64,000 nt of DNA from Drechslerella dactyloides (Eukaryota > Ascomycota > Orbiliomycetes > Orbiliales > Orbiliaceae), in the NCBI GenBank assembly GCA_020064725.1, contig JAGTWJ010000001.1, positions 558,001 to 622,000 of the forward strand, in the 5' to 3' direction. Shown here piece by piece: positions 12,224 to 24,800 of this stretch. Numbering within the stretch: position 1 is the first letter of the stretch; the number at the start of each line of letters is the position of its first letter. The position numbers were made by a program, and so were the translations under genes. The notes below the pieces were generated by a model. The model ran no database searches. It was not told where the DNA came from and was given only the letters and a program-made list of their open reading frames with translations.

Positions 12224-15200
12224 ATTTCAACTGGGGACGAGATTGTCTGTTCGCCGGCCCCAGCTCGTCTTTCCGACTGCTGGAGTTAGGCATATGGAGC
12301 AAAGGGGATTTGAAACAAAAGCTGGGTTAGATTTTCGTGGACGAACCCATTTCTGTTCAGGGAATTGAATGCAGAGGGGCATGGCGACTAGACGCGGCAA
12401 TCGAGGCGGTTTAGAAGTTGCGATCTCAGGCTTTTGGCGGGCCCTTTAACGAACGAAACGACTTGGCCTTCCAACCTATTTCGTTAATCTCCGAAGCGAG
12501 AAAAACTGGCTGGCTTGTGCATCTGATTCGGTGTTTCTGATCATTTCTTTTTCCTTTACCGTTCCGTTGCTGTTCATTTTCCCTTGATTCGATCATTTCC
12601 TTAGTCTTTCTTCATGTTCGCCGATGTCTTAATAATAGAATAATTGCTCTTCCTCGTTGGGTTTTTCTTCACCTGAAAGATAGTTATTTGGACTCTCCAA
12701 CTTGAAGCCCTTGTGTATATGACAGACAAATTCCACTAGATATTATCCTTAATTAGAAATAAACACAGAACATGTTAACAAATTTAAAGCTAGGCCAGCG
12801 CTATATCTAGGGCGTCCTCATGTAACACAATCTTCGTGTTGAAGAGTCGGGCCGCGCCAGCAAACATGCAAGCAAGCACGATTGATCAATTGATGAGAAA
12901 GAACCACATTCAATTCATGCATTGGAGTCATATCCTTGATATTCCGTTGTCGCGGCTGTGCTGATTTATAACCCACGCGGTAGCCGCTTGAAATCGCAAT
13001 TGCATAGGGACGAGAGTGTCCACATGCTCGCGAGATTGGCATATATACCTTCGGCTAGTGAGCCAGCCTTATAATACCAGGCCGCTATGATGACTCGCAG
13101 GAAGAACTTGGACATGCGCATCCAAGTCCCATGTCTTGTACACCTAATATTCAGAAAAAATACTTCTACGTAACGGAATGGAGCAAGTTCTCCACACATA
13201 ATGGCCAGGAAAGCGAAAGAAGGACATCGCTCAAAGAATACCGATATAAATACGCCAGAGTACCGCGTCGCCTTTGCGGCTTTCCAAAATTGAAAATATT
13301 TCCTACTTTATAGAGTAAGCGCTAGTGTCGGGACTGATTGCATAAATCTTCAAATTATAAGTCCATACGAAGTATTTTCGCGGACGTTCTTATAAATTAT
13401 AAAGTCACGGCCAAAGATCTACATTTTGCTTTCAATGATAAACGTATGTTGCCATTTGTCAACAATCCCAAACCAGTAATCTATCCGTTGGCAGGCTTTG
13501 CTGGCGTCGAGATTGTATTCTATCAACAGTGCGCACTTGGGTTGCAGGTCTACGTTACCCGACTCATCAGCAACAGAATAGCGGCGATAGACGCAAAATA
13601 GTTTCAGATACAACGCCTCATTGTGCCGCAAGTTACAGGTCTACTTCCTGTAAATATTTTGGTAGTAGTGATATTTTGGTTTAAGTATACTAGTAGCTCC
13701 AGGATACTCACGTCGATGGATGACAACGGTTGGACGACCTCAGTAGTTCGGAGGTCGCTCGATGCCAAATTATGGAGCAAGTGCGTGATTGCTAGAAACA
13801 TCTATAGCTGATATGAGTAGTATACTCACCGAAACGCCTAGAAACTGATCAATTGACAGCTGACTCGAGCAAACGCAAAATGTGTTCTTTGGGGCTGTGC
13901 ATATATATTCTAAGTTACCTGTTGGGCCTGAGCTTCTCATACAATCTCAATGGATTTGTCAGTTGCCATAGCTTGCCTATGCTTTAGTCAGAAGGCCCTG
14001 ATGCTAGCTAGCTTTGAATATATGGTAGATAGCCTCATATCAAGCGCTATAGTTGCGATTAGTTACGATCCTGTGGCCTCATTGAATACTCGCCTCTGAA
14101 GTCATAGTGACTACAGCAGAGAACAGCCAGACGCGAACAGGTCAAAAACATCCCACAAAAGTAAACACTCTATTTTGTAGTAACTACATGTGCGTCAGAT
14201 GCAACTGTACAAGTGATATATGATTCTACATTTGCACCGTGGCATTGTTCCTGTTGTAACCCCCAGATCGAACAAACCAGTTCTGAGTCCGTAAGATATA
14301 TTAAGGAGTATTTTGCTGGGCCCGATGACGAAGGACAATTGTCTTGCTTGTGAAACAAGGCCGGCGAAAGTGGCTCCAACATCAAGGCAATCCCGGTCTT
14401 GCGTGTCCAAAAGAATACAAATTCAACGCTATCCATCCCATGTTTGTTGTACCAATCAAAAGGTGTGATACCAGATTGCAAGCAAGGTATATGTTACACT
14501 TCAAAAATGATACCAAGCGCAGATATTACATCTAAAGAGACATGCCCTGCCGCAATGAGATACCGAAATACCATATATCTGGTCTTAGATAAATCTGGCA
14601 TGTGGCACAACCGTATGTCTTTGGCCGGGCCGAGACCCTTGAATCTCATTGCTCAATTGTCTATAAAGGCTTTGCCTGTGATATGGCGGTTGCTATATTA
14701 TAGGAGTAAGCGGGAGGTATCAAGGTTGATAGCCCGGAGGAACATGTGATGCAGCTACGATCAAGTGCTACTGTCCAATCTTCGAAACTACAGGCTTCTT
14801 TCAATAGATACTCCCGACACTAAGGAGGGGCATATGTCAGCCATTGGTATCCGTGCGTAGAGGCACCCTGCCGTGCAAATCGTTGCTGGATATTTGCGCT
14901 AGGAAGGTAAACGCAATCACGTTGGTTCTCAAGAAACGTCCATGATAATCTTGCGGTAGTGTTGGAGGCGGATGCTGACTCGCTGGTACATGTTGTTAGT
15001 CCTGTGGCTAATGGACGCAAGAGGTTGTGGCCACGAGGAAACGTTGTGGCCCCGAGCCTGTACTCAAAAATCGGTTTAGACCCTTGTCTCGGGTTTAGAC
15101 CCATACCGAGTTACGAAGAACAGATTAAACAGAGAATTAAGGTCGCGAATGGATACAGCTTACCCTTTTATAGAGAATCGAGAGATATTACAGCGGGGAA

Positions 15201-15846
15201 GTGCGGAGCCAAAGAGTCGGGAAAGTTTTAGTCTAGTTTCCTATGGTACGGCTAGCTGCCTAGTCTTAAATGAGAACCCACATGGCATTTATGTCTGCGC
15301 GAGGCAAGTTGTATTGATGTTTGAATCGAGTGTAGAGCGGCTGAGGCAAGCGTGCAGGAGCGTTTTCGCTCTGCGGTCTCTGGTTTCATATTCGCGGCGG
15401 CACAAGGCGCTTCCAACTTCGAAAGTTTTGAGTTTATGTTTATAACAGTATACTACAATTCGCCATGCACAGATAGATAGAAACAATGGATCCATATTCC
15501 ATTTGCCGTGAGTTCGTTGTAACGACAGTTCTCCCCTCATTGTATATTATACTTCGTATAAATTACCATTGACCTACCATTGCAACGTTTGCATCTGCAT
15601 GCGATCCAAAGCATTCGGGCTCGCGAAATAGTACTATAGTGCAATTGCCCCACTCTGGTTTATATCTCCACGAACCCCAAACTTTATACGCATACCCTAT
15701 GCCCCTGTTTGGAAAAATCTTGAAAGGTTTCTAGATTCGTATCCTTTTCGGGACGCCATAACTACCCACGAAACAATAGCACCGATCCGGATATACCTTG
15801 GGACTAAGATCGCTGAAAATCTCGCAATTCTCAAGAAATAAAAAGG
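12224..15846. other. Gene-poor AT-rich region
   Basis: About 3.6 kb without a supported gene. The first 450 bases are the 3' flank of the carrier gene. Beyond 12700 the sequence is AT-rich, with open frames below about 120 codons that do not extend. A minus-strand frame at 14170-14481 (SGITPFDWYNKHG and following) vaguely recalls an ankyrin repeat but is broken on both sides. This could be decayed coding or repeat DNA; no intact mobile element is visible. Confidence 0.45.
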
Positions 15847-18800
15847 ATGGCGAATCACCGTAAACGCTTTGGGCTCGCTCAATTGGCTTTAGCGCTATGG
15901 GCAGGTGTCGGCCATATAGTAGTTTCTGCGTTAATTTTGAGTGCGAGAATTCCTTTAAAGCCAGAGCTACGACAATTATCCGACGGCACCAGTGAGCATG
16001 GCCCACTACTGACTTGGCATCGCCGAAGTACTGAGGCCAATAAACCCCCTTTTCAAGGAACCGAAAATCCGCTTGAACCGAGAAAACCGCGAACTGATTC
16101 GGCGATTTTGGACACTGGGGGAAAGACTCACGGATCTAGATCTAGCGGACTCCGCGAGTTAGACAAGCGCGCGGGCGGCCAGGATAAAGGAAAAGGCAGG
16201 AGTTCAAGAGAAGAGGCTAATGAAGGAGACGGTATCGATAGTGGAGTTGGTCAGAGTCAAGGAAGAGGTGGAGGAACGGGAACAGATACCCCGGATTTAG
16301 CAATACGTCCGGAAAACAGTATCTACGTTGATTCCTACAGGAGAGGCGCCTTTAACCTCGAACATCTCAGAAGGCCGACGAATACAGCTGATCTAAGCGC
16401 CTGGGGCGTTGCGAGCAATGTTATCTTGCAATACTTCAAGCGTGATCAGCTCAATCCATATCAAACCATATCGGTTGCGGTTTGCATAGGTATCACGGGC
16501 GCGTACGACTGGAATTCCGAATCACGCAGCTACAGACCTGTCAAAATTATTTACCCCAAGTATTCCTCAAGAGAAGAGAACCGTGCAGAGTTCCTGGCAC
16601 TTGTATCTGCAGTAGATGGACATCTTATACTTGCATGGAAACCCATCTGGCTTGAAATCAACTGGGCCAACTGGATGTTTCTATCATGGATGCTAGGATC
16701 CGATTCGACGATCGACAATGAGAAGCAGGGGACTATTGATTCTACTCCAGTTGATTGGGAATCCTCCCAACACAAGCCGCCGAGCGTTATTTCAATCATG
16801 AACATCGGGAATCCAAATACACTGATAGTTCTCGACGAGATAGCGAGGAGAATTCCTGAATACCGCCGGGAAGTACCCGGCACAGACACTTCCAAGGTCG
16901 TTGAAGATGCCTCTGGATATCTGCTGCAACACAAGTTGGTTACTGGAGATCGCGAAATGTCCGAAGAAGATCAACAAATGCGGCTTAGAGACAACGATCT
17001 ATTCCTGACGCTTTATGGTACTGCAGAAGTTACTGGTATTAGACAAATGCTTGACAACTTCCACCAGAAGCTCGGCGGGGTGGTTATACAAGCCATCGGG
17101 TTCGCCATCTATAGGAACACCAGAAAATATCTAATTACAGTGGAGTTACAGAAGCCTGATTTTGGGGAGCACTCTGCGAACATCGAACTTGAAACAGAAG
17201 GCCTAACTACTGATTTCATCGTCGACCCCAACGAGTTCTCTGTCTCAACAGAACTTTTGTCCGAAAACGGCCCCGAGCACCATCCCTTTAGAAACTCATT
17301 GTCACAATCGGGGTATTCTCAATACTTCGCTGATTATCCATCTTACTTCCACATTTCAGCGGTGTACAAAGTAAGCGATCTGGAGCAGTATTTGTTTTAC
17401 TTTCGGATGTCAACGCGAGAGCAGCATATAGTTACCACAAGTATCAATACAGCCATCAGTGGTGAGTCAGTCACGAGAGATGATATAGAAGACGACATCT
17501 TCGCTGCAAGCTTTAAACTTGTCATGCTCACAACATGGCGGAGGCAAGCCGGTCACACTCCTGTACGTCACATCATGCTCGCAGGCGACAGCATCACGGA
17601 AGAAGCAAAATCCTTTTTGCGCCCGTACGTGCAAGATATATCTGGCGGCCATACTTTCCTTCTTACAAGACAGGAACAAACCGACGAATTGCTCCGTATG
17701 CAGATGGATTTCGCTCAAACCAGAGAAGGCAAAATGCTTAAATATCTCTGGAGCTCCCCAGAGTTCAGCAGTTCATATGTTGAGGCTTTTGAGATTGGCT
17801 GGACCTCTTCCACCAATGATCCATTCGTTGTAGTACACCTTGGTTATACTGGAGAGGATGAGTTTCAGAAAATACAGATCGCTCTTGGAGCGCACAACGG
17901 CGATTCAATAACCTTATCGCCCTGTAATCCCGGCTCAGGAGCAGACCTTCATACTGGACTTGAAATTCAGCTAGCCGACCTTGCGGACAAACTTTTGCTG
18001 TTAGGGGCTGAGGTGTATGCACAAGCCGACATCATGGCCATTGGAGCGGACTTGAACAAACCGCGGCTCCATAGTTTAACCACTGCTTGGGAAGTAGCAG
18101 ATGGACCGGCGCTTCGGAAAAATCACCGGTCATCAGAGTTTACCCTAAGCAATAATCCGGTTGCTGAACTATTTACAGATGCCTTGGGCTCGTCGAGCCC
18201 TGGAACTACTTTCTACAGGACATCGTCGCAGATCAGAAAGTGGAAGGAGCAATTCCAAAGGTTCGTGAGAGACATGCGGGTGGCATCCAGTTTCGTGAAC
18301 TTTACAATTGTCCCGGCTTCCGGCCAAAACGGCGCAGTATACCAATTCTCCTCACTGCCACCCCCCACCGAACCGAGACAAGGGAACACCCGGACTCCTC
18401 GCTGTCTTGTTCTCCGCCAACAGCTGCATGGTAGTAGCCCTACTTCATGCACATCACTGACTGGTGCATTATCCGCCGCATGGTTGACTGCCGGTTTCGA
18501 CGAAGGACGGACACTCTCTTCGCATTTCAACGAAATAAGAGCAATCGTTTTTCAACAAGTGAATGACGAAACTCGCCGAATTTTGGAAGTTGTGTACCGA
18601 GAATACGCTGATCTCCGAAGCTCTGAGACTCTCACACTTTTCGCCTATTCTATACAACATAGCACCTCCAGGTCGCGGTTTTTATGGACTATGCTACATG
18701 GAACTGCAGAAATCTGCGCAGCGCAGAGAATGTTCATTAAACATTCGAATATCTTTGGAGCGCCTGACAGGGGTAACTGGAAAGTTGATGCCATACATAT

Positions 18801-19701
18801 CCATTATAAACATACTGGAACATTGCCTGTGATTCTAGTACTGCTAGAGCAGGTACTATTCCACCGCCTGGGCGGGTCGAATCCGGCAGCTGCAATGGCT
18901 ATCAAAACACAATTGGCAGGCATTTATTTTGACAAGCCGTGGAGTTATACTGCAGAACGAGGACAAGTTATCCTCAATCTCGAAGCCGCAAGCCTTGGTT
19001 CTCGGGATATCCACCGGTCAACCGACGCGCCGGTCCGCCCTAACCTCGAAGTCATTCAGCTACCTTCCCAGGTTAATGACGTCGTCCCTGTCCTGATCAG
19101 AATTCCAGGCGACCGCACCGAGTTTAAATTCAGTTTTGACATATCAAGCGAACTAGAACTCGGTTTTCTAGAAGCCCCGCCATTCAATGCCGACCCATAT
19201 ATCGAACAGACTTATGTAGACGATTTAGGCATGATATATCTCCAAGCATGGCAAGCATGGGCCACGGCAAGCCGCCGCAAGAAAGGAAACGAAGAACGCC
19301 AGCCTGGCTCTAGAAGTAAATCTTCGACGCCCCTGGCGCCTGACGCGATCATATTATACTCTTCTATGATATCCCCTCAAACGCGATCGAACATGGAGCA
19401 GGTAGACTCACTCAAAGATTTGGTACAATGGGAACATGGGCGAGGTTATTGGTATTTAAATCAGCTTTCACTTCCCACCCTGATCACAGAAGGCCTTACA
19501 GCAGAAAGAAAGATTCTCCGACAGATCGGGATATTAAGGCTCTGTATGCTCCTAGGTTCCATCGAGGTTGCCGGTATCGCGGCGATGCTCCGGAACTACC
19601 CAAATCAGCTCGGCGGCAGGTTCCGAATCAAGGGCATCAGTATTTTAAAGTCTAGGATTGATACCAGTCAAGACGGCCTTCGCGTGGAAATCGGTCTATA
19701 A
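15847..19701 (+). CDS. Giant repeated-module protein A (1284 aa), novel family, probably secreted or membrane-anchored
   Basis: A single uninterrupted frame of 1284 aa. Residues 9-33 (GLAQLALALWAG to VVSALIL) are a hydrophobic signal peptide or anchor after a basic start. Residues 40-150 are polar and Gly/Lys-rich and contain ELDKRAGGQDKGKG (105-118), a Lys-Arg site of the kind cut by Kex2-type proteases. The rest repeats a motif: a helix with G-[TS]-x-E-[VI] and a following Met-Leu, then beta-like strands. It is clearest at about 390 (LYGTAEVTGIRQML), 950 (LHGTAEICAAQRMF) and 1236 (LLGSIEVAGIAAML), and weaker near 186, 632 and 717. It alternates with Trp-containing helices near 275, 560, 870 and 1130 (LSWMLGSD, TTWRRQAGH, SAAWLTAG, AWQAWA). 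It is colinear with the gene at 21837-25673 (shared EQHIV, TWRRQAG, RHIM, TREGK, AMLRNY). No known domain recognised and no function assigned. Confidence 0.85.
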   Translation: MANHRKRFGLAQLALALWAGVGHIVVSALILSARIPLKPELRQLSDGTSEHGPLLTWHRRSTEANKPPFQGTENPLEPRKPRTDSAILDTGGKTHGSRSSGLRELDKRAGGQDKGKGRSSREEANEGDGIDSGVGQSQGRGGGTGTDTPDLAIRPENSIYVDSYRRGAFNLEHLRRPTNTADLSAWGVASNVILQYFKRDQLNPYQTISVAVCIGITGAYDWNSESRSYRPVKIIYPKYSSREENRAEFLALVSAVDGHLILAWKPIWLEINWANWMFLSWMLGSDSTIDNEKQGTIDSTPVDWESSQHKPPSVISIMNIGNPNTLIVLDEIARRIPEYRREVPGTDTSKVVEDASGYLLQHKLVTGDREMSEEDQQMRLRDNDLFLTLYGTAEVTGIRQMLDNFHQKLGGVVIQAIGFAIYRNTRKYLITVELQKPDFGEHSANIELETEGLTTDFIVDPNEFSVSTELLSENGPEHHPFRNSLSQSGYSQYFADYPSYFHISAVYKVSDLEQYLFYFRMSTREQHIVTTSINTAISGESVTRDDIEDDIFAASFKLVMLTTWRRQAGHTPVRHIMLAGDSITEEAKSFLRPYVQDISGGHTFLLTRQEQTDELLRMQMDFAQTREGKMLKYLWSSPEFSSSYVEAFEIGWTSSTNDPFVVVHLGYTGEDEFQKIQIALGAHNGDSITLSPCNPGSGADLHTGLEIQLADLADKLLLLGAEVYAQADIMAIGADLNKPRLHSLTTAWEVADGPALRKNHRSSEFTLSNNPVAELFTDALGSSSPGTTFYRTSSQIRKWKEQFQRFVRDMRVASSFVNFTIVPASGQNGAVYQFSSLPPPTEPRQGNTRTPRCLVLRQQLHGSSPTSCTSLTGALSAAWLTAGFDEGRTLSSHFNEIRAIVFQQVNDETRRILEVVYREYADLRSSETLTLFAYSIQHSTSRSRFLWTMLHGTAEICAAQRMFIKHSNIFGAPDRGNWKVDAIHIHYKHTGTLPVILVLLEQVLFHRLGGSNPAAAMAIKTQLAGIYFDKPWSYTAERGQVILNLEAASLGSRDIHRSTDAPVRPNLEVIQLPSQVNDVVPVLIRIPGDRTEFKFSFDISSELELGFLEAPPFNADPYIEQTYVDDLGMIYLQAWQAWATASRRKKGNEERQPGSRSKSSTPLAPDAIILYSSMISPQTRSNMEQVDSLKDLVQWEHGRGYWYLNQLSLPTLITEGLTAERKILRQIGILRLCMLLGSIEVAGIAAMLRNYPNQLGGRFRIKGISILKSRIDTSQDGLRVEIGL

Positions 19702-21571
19702 GGTTTCAAAGTTTAGTTTCTCGGTGCGTTATGTTTACGACAACGCTTGCACCTGCAGGCCAGATGGTTTGAGGGAGCCAAAAGGTAAATCGTGAGAGCG
19801 GCATTGCTAGTAGTCTCTGCATTATATAGCTAGCGTGTATATATGCGTGTACGTACGTAGATAGAGATCATTAGGATAGCAACGCAGCAGAGTTGGAGAG
19901 AAGCCGTTCACTTTCGATTCGTATTCATCCCCCTCCACCGTCATTTATCATCGTCACAGATATCTAGATCATAGCTAACATACGAATTCAACGACAACGT
20001 GGTTCTCGTCGACCAAAAGATGAGGCTTAAATTTCTCAAACTATACCATGGCTTTGCAAGTCAAATATCAACAAAAGGAGGATTATTCAGACGACTATCT
20101 TATGGTACAGCTTATGACTAAAATTTTGGTAAGAAATAAGCTATAGGCCGAACTGTGTGATCTCTCCCAATCCTCCTGTATACTAGCCCGCCTCCGGACC
20201 CAACCAAGGCTGCCATGGGTGAAAGAAGATGCAAACTCTTCTTGGACACTATCAGCGTATCGAATATTCTGCACATTCATTCCAGCCTGTTTCAATTGCT
20301 TTCAAATCCCCATTGCCGTCCTATCATAATACTGTTGCTAAATATTAATGTGTGCTTGTTATCATATTTACGTAGCGTAAAATCGCATTAGAGTTACGGC
20401 AGGACAGGTGCACGGCGCCGGCGGCTAACATTGCAATGCATGTCTGTTGTCCATAAGTATTCATATTAATACCTAGGGCCATTTCTACATATATAAGAAT
20501 GGTTTGAGTAGGATAGTATAGTAATTTCGATAATTTTTCTGTACATCCATCGGATCTAATTACACGTAAACTAGTTGGATTGCGACTTTCGTCTTCGCCC
20601 TGTTACCAGCTTTGGATAGCGGAATACATATATATATAACCAATGCATACTGTACCAGTTTTCCCAGAGTGAGGCAACTGCAACCTCCTGGTGCAGTGCC
20701 TTGCATTCCCAATATCCTCAAAGTGGCGTTCGAACAGTTGTAGTAAAGTATAGTGTTGACTACGAGCTGTGAGGACAGCAAAGTTGCGTCCCAGATGGCA
20801 ACAAGACGTCCTTTTTACCCCAGGCCTAGATGAAGTCTTTGGGATACATCACTCCAATCGAACCTGGAAGTTCCATCTACTCCTGGTTCAGATACGCCTG
20901 TCCGATTCGCGCATAAATCAGGTATATCGGGTAAATATAAGAGGAACTAGCCATCTATGTCAGCAGCTAGCGGAGTAAACTCTTAGTTCCTGGACCTATA
21001 TATTGATCAAGACTGTAGTCCCGATGATGCATATAAAGCCATATAAAAACCTTGTCAGCAAATCTGAAATCCACGAGTCCAACTTGCGCATGTATACGTG
21101 TGAATCGATGTACTACTTAGCTCACATGTAGAAACATTAGAGGCGTGGCAAGCTTTCAAATCAGCCAACTTGCTCAGACGCCAACATATAAATGGCTTTG
21201 CCTGATGCTCAGAGCCAACTCGGCCCAGGCAATCCTCTTGTGTTTCAAACCTGAGGTTTGTGGTTCAGGGGCTTGTTGCCGCAAACTGTGATACCTGGAC
21301 ACGTAAATGTTGGCCACACACAGAAGAGCGGAGAACTGAGAATGAAAGGGACCTTTGCTAGCTTAGTAGAAGCTCACCTATCTCAAAGTCGAACAACTAT
21401 TTTAGGCCTTCCCGGCTCTTCCACTCCATGTCGTAATTACTGTAGATACATCGTATCCTGGGTAGATGTCATTGTTGAATATCTAATCAATGGTCTGCTA
21501 TATGATTACTAGCTAATCCTTTCAGCTCAATCCAGCCCGAGTAAACTTCGACTATCAAGCCTATATTAGCG
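19702..21571. other. Gene-poor spacer between the two giant paralogues
   Basis: AT-rich with TA-rich microsatellite-like patches (about 19825-19850 and 20627-20640). No open frame above about 85 codons shows any family feature. Confidence 0.5.
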
Positions 21572-21732
21572 ATGGTCTCGAAACGCTACCATAGTCATGA
21601 CTATACGTCTCTTCGCAGACTCTCGACTCACTTCATTTATATATTCTTGGTTCTATGGTTTTCCATCAGAAGAACTCGTGGACTTGCTGTCCCTTCAGAC
21701 CTCGTAATAGGGCAAGAGTCGTTGGAGTCCGA
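21572..21732 (+). other. Candidate 5' exon encoding a signal anchor for giant protein B
   Basis: A frame starting at 21572 encodes a basic N-terminus followed by a strongly hydrophobic segment (THFIYIFLVLWFSIRR), matching the basic-plus-hydrophobic start of giant protein A. The frame ends at 21895. A donor GTATGG at 21733 combined with acceptors at 21895, 21910 or 21928 would join it in phase to the long frame, and a CTAAC branch-like sequence sits near 21877. The exact junction cannot be chosen by eye. Confidence 0.45.
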
Positions 21733-21836
21733 GTATGGCAAGCTGCGGGATACTCTGTCCGTCTCATCCGACATTTCGGCGCGAAAATTCAGAGTATATA
21801 CCGCTGGGGTGAAGACAGCACTTCCAAGGTTCAGTA

Positions 21837-24800
21837 ATGTCTCCAAGCTCAAGATTTCGAAGACCAGCCGTTATTCTAACCCGGGATTCAATTAGAACCG
21901 ATCTTTTCAGCACCTCGCATTGTCCGCAGCCACGGACGCGAGCCGGCGCACAAATATGCCATGTTGAAGAATTTCGCAAAGGTTGCGAGTCCCTCGCGAC
22001 CGAACTCCATGAGTTAGACGGACAAAAAATACTCAAGCGAGCAGGGGACAAAGGCAAGGGGAAAGCAACTGCGAAGGATGATCAACCCAGCCAGCCCATT
22101 GTAGAAGACCCGCGGACGTTGCGAGCGTTCGAAGCCTCGAGGGGCAGAGGTGAATCCGATTTCAGCCAGCGAGGGGTGGCTGATATGTCTGACGCGGGAA
22201 CTAAATACATTCTGGAGAAGAAGGAGCTTCAACTATCTATCACTGCCCGGTTATTTGCGATGGTGATTGCGGCGAGACTAGCCTTTAACAGCCTGGATAT
22301 GTTGAACGATATCGATCCCGAAGAGACAACCTATAGGCACGTCACCGTACAGAGCTCCCAATCGCCGCCTCTCCAAGCCTTTTGCTCACCAAATGGAAAC
22401 ATGTACCTTCCCTGGAATTCCAAGTGGGCTGCTGAGCCTGATTTGGCTGGCTGGTTGTTCGTCTCTTGGATATTGGGCACCGACCGTCGCTGGGCGGACG
22501 AGGTACATTTTGATCCGATGACCAGGTCTATTGGCTACGAAACAGCAGATTTTGAGAAAAGTACATTCCCTCCGCAATATATCACTATCGGAGATATAGA
22601 AGATGAGGACACATTAAGAGTCCTAGCAAAGGTCGGAAATGCAGTCGGCGAAAATAACGCTATCGATGTGCCTGGAGATGATCACAACGAGGAAGGCGGT
22701 GACGGATATCAATTCAACTTTGATAGCATGCCCTCCAGGGGGACAAAGGAACGCGACTCATTGATGGCGCTGTACGGGATCAAGCCAGTGACTATCATCA
22801 CCACGATGCTGGAGAGATTTGCCAACGCGCTTCAGAAGCTTCAGATATCGAGCATCAGTTTCGTCCTGTACCGCACCAGTACACCTACTGCTATGGTTAT
22901 TATCGGGTTGCAAACGCCGACACCTAGGAATAATGGAATGTCGGATCTTGGGGACTTATTTCATAACTTCGACTACAGATACGATGACAAAATGACACAA
23001 ACGAATTTTTTATCTACCAGGGCCCCCGAACTACACCCATTTTATGGTTATTTGAATGGCTTCTCAAGATACACTGCATATTTGAGCTCCGTCGCATCGT
23101 ACAATTTTATCCGGACAAAAGACGATTCATACTATACAAATCTGCAAACATTGGAAAGATACGGATCTCTGGTCTTCACCTTTTCCACCTCCGTGCCAGA
23201 ACAGCATATAGTGCTGCGACATTGCTATTCAACCAAAGAAAAGCTTGATGTCAATCAAGCTGAAAACGACAATGCATTGTCCGAAAGATTTGCGAGCGTG
23301 ATCTTCCAGACATGGAGACGGCAGGCTGGTCAAGCCGTCCTCCGACATATCATGTTCACAGACTTATCCTCCAATGCAAAAGAACTCGCGAGACGTATGA
23401 ATGGTGCAAAGTCACCGTTAGTCGCTACGTATACTTATAGTCCGGGGGCTGATCTTGACTTATTCGAGGCCCTTCAACACGAATTCACGACCACCACCAG
23501 AGAAGGGAAGGCCTTGAAACATCTCCAGACTAAATGGGGGGAGTTTCTTGGTCATCCGTACGTAGAATGGCTCGCATTCGGCTTTGTCGGGCCTGTAGGG
23601 GGTAATCCAGTGCCGGATAATGAGAAAGCTGACAATCCTTTTATTCTTATACGTCTGGGAATCCAGTCATTTATCGAAGATGAAGCCGGGAAGATACAAG
23701 CTGCAACGGCGCCCTCCGGAGGTATATCCTCCGGCGTGGACGTTGACACCGACTCCCAGGCATCGATGTCAATAGAAAAACTCCTCGATGATTCGATACT
23801 CCGCGGCTGCCGCTCTCAAGCCCAAGTCCTCGCTCTATACTACACACTTACTTCGCTACCTCAGGTGAAACTCCCCTTGCTTCAAGGGAGTTTCCACCAG
23901 CTGCGCCAGAATCTCTCCCCTCAGCTTGGTTCTTTGGGCAAATTTAGCACGGTTTCGATTGACAATCCTGCTCGGGATGTGTTAGTTGCATTTGAATCTG
24001 TACTGGGGATTTCTCTAACAGAAAACAAGAGGGATCTGGCAATTGTGTCAGAGTGGTTAGAAAGAGCAAGGAAGGCGGACAAGTTCACCAGTATTGATCT
24101 GACAGGCCTTTACCCTGCCACTGATGAAGCACATCTTCCATATCACATATCCTGGTCAAATGATTATAATTCATCTAAACGGATAGATTATCGGGGACGA
24201 AGCATAGACGCAAATGACAAAGCGGCTGGAACACTTCTAGTTATTCACGACAGGCTAAAGGCAGTGTCAACCTCATCTTTAACATCAGCGTTGTCCTTGG
24301 CCTGGGTGTATCTTAATTGGGATAGGCGGGAGATGAATTTCAAGGCCGGGGCGAACATTAACGTAAAGAGGGGGATCACATTCTTACAACTAAGAGAAGA
24401 CACTATCAGAATCTTGAAATGGGCGCACGCGCAAGAGGCCTATAAAGATTTATGGGAAACCTCTGGTAAGGCTTATAAGAGTCTTATGCTCGTGAAGCCG
24501 ATGAGTCGAGATGCTTCCCAAAATTGGGCCGGAAAAAATCCATATGCATATCTTTGGGCTATTATGCTGACAACGCCGGAGGTGTCTGCAATCAGTGATA
24601 TATTCACGAAGTACGTACTGAGTCGCAGGAAAAGGGGGATGACTAAATATCAATATCAAGCAGCAGACTTCTCTGCGGACCAAACCTCAAACACCTGGGC
24701 AATTCAATATATATGGGCCTCGGTCCGGCAAAGTGAGGGCTCTGGGACCACTTTCGGACTGACTGTGATCCTCGATTCGATCGGAATATCTATGAACCTC

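Noticed and set aside
14170..14535. Minus-strand frame resembling an ankyrin repeat (ITPFDWYNKHG)
   Set aside because: Only one weak repeat-like segment, broken on both sides; could be chance in AT-rich DNA.
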